A stretch of 63,474 bases of DNA from Syntrophales bacterium (lineage in GTDB: Bacteria > Desulfobacterota > Syntrophia > Syntrophales > UBA4778). A program made the position numbers and the translations under genes. Each line of letters begins with the position of its first letter. The first letter of the stretch is position 1. Location: positions 1 through 63,474 of the forward strand of contig JAQTPK010000011.1 in assembly GCA_028712885.1 (NCBI GenBank). Direction: 5' to 3'. Below, in pieces: positions 60,240 to 63,474 of this stretch. Below the pieces are notes generated by a model. It was not told the DNA's origin and ran no database searches. It saw only the letters and a list, made by a program, of their open reading frames with translations.

Positions 60240-60405
60240 GCAATAAGTGGGTTTATGGGTAATGGGTCATAGGTATTAGGTAAATAGGTATCAGGTTTCA
60301 GGTATAAGGTATAAGGTATCAGGTCACAGGGACTTGCAGGCTGAACCCAATACCTGAAACCTGATACCTATTTACCCATAACCCATAACCTATTACCCAT
60401 GACCT
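60240..60405. repeat. Short-unit palindromic repeat, GGTAATGGGTCAT / GGTATCAGG class
   Basis: The largest member. The left arm is AAGTGGGTTTATGGGTAATG, GGTCATAGGTATTAGG, TAAATAGGTATCAGGTTTC and AGGTATAAGGTATAAGG (to about 60328). The right arm is ACCCAATACCTGAAACC, TGATACCTATTTACCC, ATAACCCATAACC and TATTACCCATGACCTG (60348-60405). It is nested: two unit types occur in one order on the left and in reverse order on the right, as a true palindrome requires. The intervening loop is about 20 bases. Confidence 0.88.
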
Positions 60406-60409
60406 GTAT

Positions 60410-61825
60410 TTATAGCGGCCATTTTTCCCGGACGAACTTGATCGCCTCCTCCTTTGTGGATATTTCTCCGTCGAGCTGAGCATCCTCTGCAACTCTGATG
60501 ATTTCAGAGAAGAGTGGACCGGGGCGGTATCCCATCGCAATGAGGTCGCCGCCCCCGATCAGCCGTTCGGGCTTGAGCTGCTCCGATGCGTACTCCTCAA
60601 GCTTGGCCCGGCAGAACTCGTAAGTTTCGAGGTCGCCGTGGCTGGCCAGGCAGTCGAGGCGGTGCAATTCCAGGTGCAGTTTGAAATCGGGTATGCGGAG
60701 GAAACGCTTCAGCCTGCTCGGGCGCATTTCCATGGCATTCATGAAAAGCATATGTTCCCTGATCAGGCTCAGGATGGTTTCAGCATCCGCCCTTGAGAAC
60801 CGGAGCCGGTCGAGAATATTTGCGGCTATCTTTTCCCCCTTGCGGGGGTGGCCGTAAAAATGAATGCCGCCTGAATTCACGGAGCGGGTCGCCGGCTTCC
60901 CGACGTCATGGAGAAGCGTTCCCCAGGCAAAACGGACATCCGACCTGAGTTGCGGCTCGACGGAGAGCATGGCGAGCATGCGAAGTGTATGCTCCCAGAC
61001 ATCCCCTTCGGGATGGAATCTCTCCGGTTGATCCACGCCCCGCATTTCGTCCACTTCGGGCAGAATATGCGTAAGGAGACCGGTCTCGGCAAGCAATTCC
61101 ATGCCTCTGCGGGCATGGCCGCCCTGAAGGATGCGGGTAATCTCTTCGCGCGTGCGCTCCGCGCTTACCCGCCGTATCCTGCCCGAATGGGCGACGATTG
61201 CCAGGAAAGTCTGGTCATCGAGGGCGAAGTTCAGATTGGCCGCGAAGCGGACGGCGCGGAGCATGCGGAGATGGTCTTCGGAAAAACGTTCTCCGGGGTT
61301 GCCGATCGTACGGACGATTTTCCGGCGAAGGTCGTCCAGCCCCCCTACATGATCGATGATCCGGCCCGATTCCGGATCCATAAGGAGCCCGTTGATGGTG
61401 AAATCGCGTCGGAGGACGTCTTCTTCGGCGCGGCTGGAAAACTCGACCCGGGAAGGATGCCTTCCGTCGCCGTACCCCGCATCCGTCCTGTACGTCGCGA
61501 TCTCATATTTTTTGCCGTCCCTGACGACGAGGGTTATCCCAAAACTCTCTCCGACAGGCACTGTTTTGGGAAAAAGCCTTTTTATTTCTTCGGGCCGCGC
61601 GGAGGTTACTATATCGAATTCCTCCGGGTCCAGTCCCCTGGCCAGGTCGCGGACGCTTCCCCCGACGAAAAAGGCCTCATGGCCCGCCTCCCTGAGCTTG
61701 CGCACAATCGCAACGGCTTCTTCTCTGGGATTTTTATCTTTCACAGATCCCTTTTTCCCGTAGATCTCAATGTCCGCTTCTGCGGCCGTGACGACAGCGC
61801 CCCGGATGCACTTTTTTATTATCAC
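60410..61825 (-). CDS. cca: CCA-adding-type nucleotidyltransferase with HD domain
   Basis: A class II tRNA nucleotidyltransferase-type protein. The catalytic block FVGGSVRDLARGLDPEEFDIV carries GGSVRD and the DxD-like EFD pair, followed by RRDFTINGLLMD and HLRMLRAVRFAANLNF. An HD phosphohydrolase domain (LLHDVGKPATRS, REHMLFMNAM) follows at about 300-370. It could be a CCA-adding enzyme or a poly(A) polymerase-type relative; the two visible tRNA genes encode CCA, so repair is the likelier role. The frame opens with GTG 61825; GTG 61744 with AAGGGA upstream is the better start (444 aa). Confidence 0.92.
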   Translation of the reverse strand: MIIKKCIRGAVVTAAEADIEIYGKKGSVKDKNPREEAVAIVRKLREAGHEAFFVGGSVRDLARGLDPEEFDIVTSARPEEIKRLFPKTVPVGESFGITLVVRDGKKYEIATYRTDAGYGDGRHPSRVEFSSRAEEDVLRRDFTINGLLMDPESGRIIDHVGGLDDLRRKIVRTIGNPGERFSEDHLRMLRAVRFAANLNFALDDQTFLAIVAHSGRIRRVSAERTREEITRILQGGHARRGMELLAETGLLTHILPEVDEMRGVDQPERFHPEGDVWEHTLRMLAMLSVEPQLRSDVRFAWGTLLHDVGKPATRSVNSGGIHFYGHPRKGEKIAANILDRLRFSRADAETILSLIREHMLFMNAMEMRPSRLKRFLRIPDFKLHLELHRLDCLASHGDLETYEFCRAKLEEYASEQLKPERLIGGGDLIAMGYRPGPLFSEIIRVAEDAQLDGEISTKEEAIKFVREKWPL

Positions 61826-61896
61826 GCAGGGAGAAACTTATAAAGACCTTACCGTAAACTCTCTTGTAATAATCGGACCCGGCGCCCGAAACATTC

Positions 61897-61925
61897 TTGA
61901 CACCGTTTCCGTTCTCCGATACTTT
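61897..61925 (+). promoter_or_regulatory. Sigma-70 promoter of the UPF0182 gene
   Basis: A perfect TTGACA (61897-61902), 17 bases, then TACTTT (61920-61925). Predicted start is near 61932, giving a leader of about 64 bases. The remaining gap 61826-61995 has no other feature. Confidence 0.5.
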
Positions 61926-61995
61926 CCCTTCATATCCTTTCCTGCGAAAAGAGCTGTTTATCATTTGATGTTATCTGAATAACCTGGAGGAAGCG

Positions 61996-63474
61996 ATGCC
62001 GATTATCCGACAATCCGGCCGGCCGTTCGGGGGAGCGGCAGGGATGGCGGTGGCTATTGCCGCCGTTCTGCTCCTGATGACCTTCTGGCGCATTATAGGG
62101 TTCGTTACGGACTGGTTCTGGTACCAGGAAGTCGGGTATGAGACCGTCTTCATCACCACTTACCTGGCCCAGTTGAAAACAGGAGCCTTCTTCGGGTTTC
62201 TTTTCTTTCTGATATTTTACGGAAATCTTTTCATCGCGAACAGGCTTTCGCAGAAGACTTTTTTCGTGATCGAGCGGGACCACCATGCAAATCCTCCCGC
62301 CTGGGAAATCGAAAAAACGGCCATGCATGCCCTGATCCTGTCCGTTTCCATCCTGTTTTCTTTTTTCGCCGCCCTGCAGGGCGCTTCGGAATGGGAAAAT
62401 TACCTGAAATTCTTCAATCTCGTTCCTTTCGGCCTTCCTGATCCTATTTTCGGGCGGGATGCGGGATTCTACGTATTCAGGCTTCCGCTGCTCAAAAGCA
62501 TTTATACCTGGCTTACAGCCGTAATTATAATTACGGCGGCGGCGACGGGGCTTCTATACCTCCTGCGGAGGTCTTTCCTTTTCATCCCTCCCCGGACGTG
62601 GAAGATATCCCCGGCGGCGAAATCCCATCTCGCCGCCCTTGCCGCCTTTCTCTTCCTGGCAGCTGCCTATGGGGCGTGGCTTGAGCTTTTCGATCTGCCG
62701 TTCACGAAGCGGGGCGTAGTTTACGGGGCGGGATACACGGACGAAACGACGCAGATCTGGGTAATCTGGGCCCAGGCCCTTGTCTGTTTACTCACCTCCG
62801 CTGCTATCCTGGTTACCCTCCGGTTCCGTAAATATTGGAGAGTACCCGCCGCGCTCGTTGCGGCCTTTTTTCTCATCCTGTTTGTCGGCCGCGGCGTTTA
62901 TCCCGCAATGATCCAGAAATTCAAAGTAGTCCCGAATGAAATTGTACTGGAGAGACCGTATCTCGAAAGAAACATCAAGTTCACCCGCCTGGCATACCGG
63001 CTTGATAATATAGAGGACCGGAATTTCGCCGCCGACGAGAGCCTCACGGCCGCCGATCTCCGGCGGAACGAACTCACGATGAAAAACATACGGCTATGGG
63101 ATCATGCCCCCCTTCTCTCCACGTACAGCCAGCTGCAGGAAATCCGCACCTATTACAAGTTCAGCGACGTCGACAACGACCGCTACTTCATAAGAGGGGA
63201 GTACCGCCAGATTTCTCTGTCCCCGAGGGAAATATCATACCCGGCCCTGCCGTCGCGGACCTGGATAAACGAGCACCTGACCTACACCCACGGCTACGGC
63301 GCCATCATGAGCCCGGTTAACCGCATTTCTCGGGAGGGTCTGCCCGAATTCTTCATCAAGGATATTCCGCCCGTATCCCAGGCAGATATACGAATTACGC
63401 GCCCCGAGATCTATTACGGGGAAAACAGCAACGATTACGTTTTCGTCCGCACAAAGCGCCCTGAATTCGATTAC
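61996..63474 (+). CDS. UPF0182 family membrane protein, 3'-truncated by window end
   Basis: An open frame of 493 codons without a stop runs off the window. ATG 61996 has GGAGGA five bases upstream. The first half has about seven transmembrane helices (for example VAIAAVLLLMTFWRIIGFV, TGAFFGFLFFLIFYGNLFI and YTWLTAVIIITAAATGLLYL). The periplasmic part begins near residue 310 (KVVPNEIVLERPYLERNIKFT, YSQLQEIRTYYKFSDVDNDRY, YTHGYGAIMSPVN), the highly conserved core of UPF0182/COG1615. Family members are about 900 residues, so roughly half is present. Function is unknown. Confidence 0.93.
   Translation, partial: MPIIRQSGRPFGGAAGMAVAIAAVLLLMTFWRIIGFVTDWFWYQEVGYETVFITTYLAQLKTGAFFGFLFFLIFYGNLFIANRLSQKTFFVIERDHHANPPAWEIEKTAMHALILSVSILFSFFAALQGASEWENYLKFFNLVPFGLPDPIFGRDAGFYVFRLPLLKSIYTWLTAVIIITAAATGLLYLLRRSFLFIPPRTWKISPAAKSHLAALAAFLFLAAAYGAWLELFDLPFTKRGVVYGAGYTDETTQIWVIWAQALVCLLTSAAILVTLRFRKYWRVPAALVAAFFLILFVGRGVYPAMIQKFKVVPNEIVLERPYLERNIKFTRLAYRLDNIEDRNFAADESLTAADLRRNELTMKNIRLWDHAPLLSTYSQLQEIRTYYKFSDVDNDRYFIRGEYRQISLSPREISYPALPSRTWINEHLTYTHGYGAIMSPVNRISREGLPEFFIKDIPPVSQADIRITRPEIYYGENSNDYVFVRTKRPEFDY

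Noticed and set aside
60205-60262. Short plus-strand frame beginning in the NlpC leader
   Set aside because: It runs into the palindromic repeat and has no domain or ribosome binding site.
61930-62328. 132-codon minus-strand frame opposite the start of the UPF0182 gene
   Set aside because: The plus-strand frame is conserved, has a strong RBS and continues past the window; the minus frame is its shadow.

Overview
The window reads as a chromosomal segment of an anaerobic Gram-negative bacterium, most likely a member of the Desulfobacterota (former Deltaproteobacteria). The evidence is the run xerC-hslV-hslU followed by argB-argD-argF-argG-argH-lipoprotein-lysA-dapF-dapA-dapB-dapL-folK (an order I know from Geobacter-like genomes), an oxygen-sensitive class III ribonucleotide reductase (nrdD/nrdG), a PEP-CTERM exported protein, Kdo/LPS enzymes (kdsD), and beta-keto-acid cleavage and CoA-ligase genes typical of syntrophic or fermentative metabolism. 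This placement is inference from gene content only.

Layout. 1-1445: the leader-distal part of a type I-E-like CRISPR array with 24 identical repeats at an exact 61-base period; no cas genes are in the window. 1446-8637: a phage-like small ORF, a secreted hypothetical, ppnP, a probable small RNA, an acyl-CoA synthetase, an MBL hydrolase, a lysophospholipid acyltransferase, kdsD, a YjbQ protein and an HD hydrolase. 8711-13142: nrdG and nrdD, with two NrdR-like boxes 31 bp apart upstream of nrdD, then miaB with its own promoter. 13289-17005: a bifunctional-nuclease protein, xerC and hslVU. 17145-31084: arginine and lysine/DAP biosynthesis, folK, transaldolase and pgsA, then tRNA-Gly and tRNA-Cys. 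31438-37259: a two-component system divergent from a short-chain fatty acid transporter and two beta-keto-acid cleavage enzymes. 37473-42644: an orphan HsdM N-terminal domain, MsrAB, a PEP-CTERM protein, a large subtilase and a DUF3617 fragment. 42669-45825: adenine deaminase and a phosphohexomutase. 46015-55066: a second probable small RNA, then a branched-chain-amino-acid-type ABC importer with two built-in CoA ligases. 55074-61825: an ABC-2 exporter, a D,D-carboxypeptidase, MaoC, CBS and NlpC/P60 proteins and a CCA-adding-type enzyme. 61996-end: a UPF0182 membrane protein cut by the window edge.

The most unusual feature runs through the whole segment. About twenty intergenic gaps are filled by palindromes or half-palindromes built of very short (6-8 base), degenerate tandem units. 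The unit differs from locus to locus, but the two arms of one locus match each other. Several begin exactly at a stop codon, and some encode the last residues of the gene. They resemble the short tandemly repeated repetitive (STRR) sequences described in cyanobacteria, but with inverted arms, and are the best candidate here for something undescribed. A second candidate is a pair of intergenic loci, about 43 kb apart, that share the same promoter-hairpin-terminator plan and may be paralogous small RNAs.
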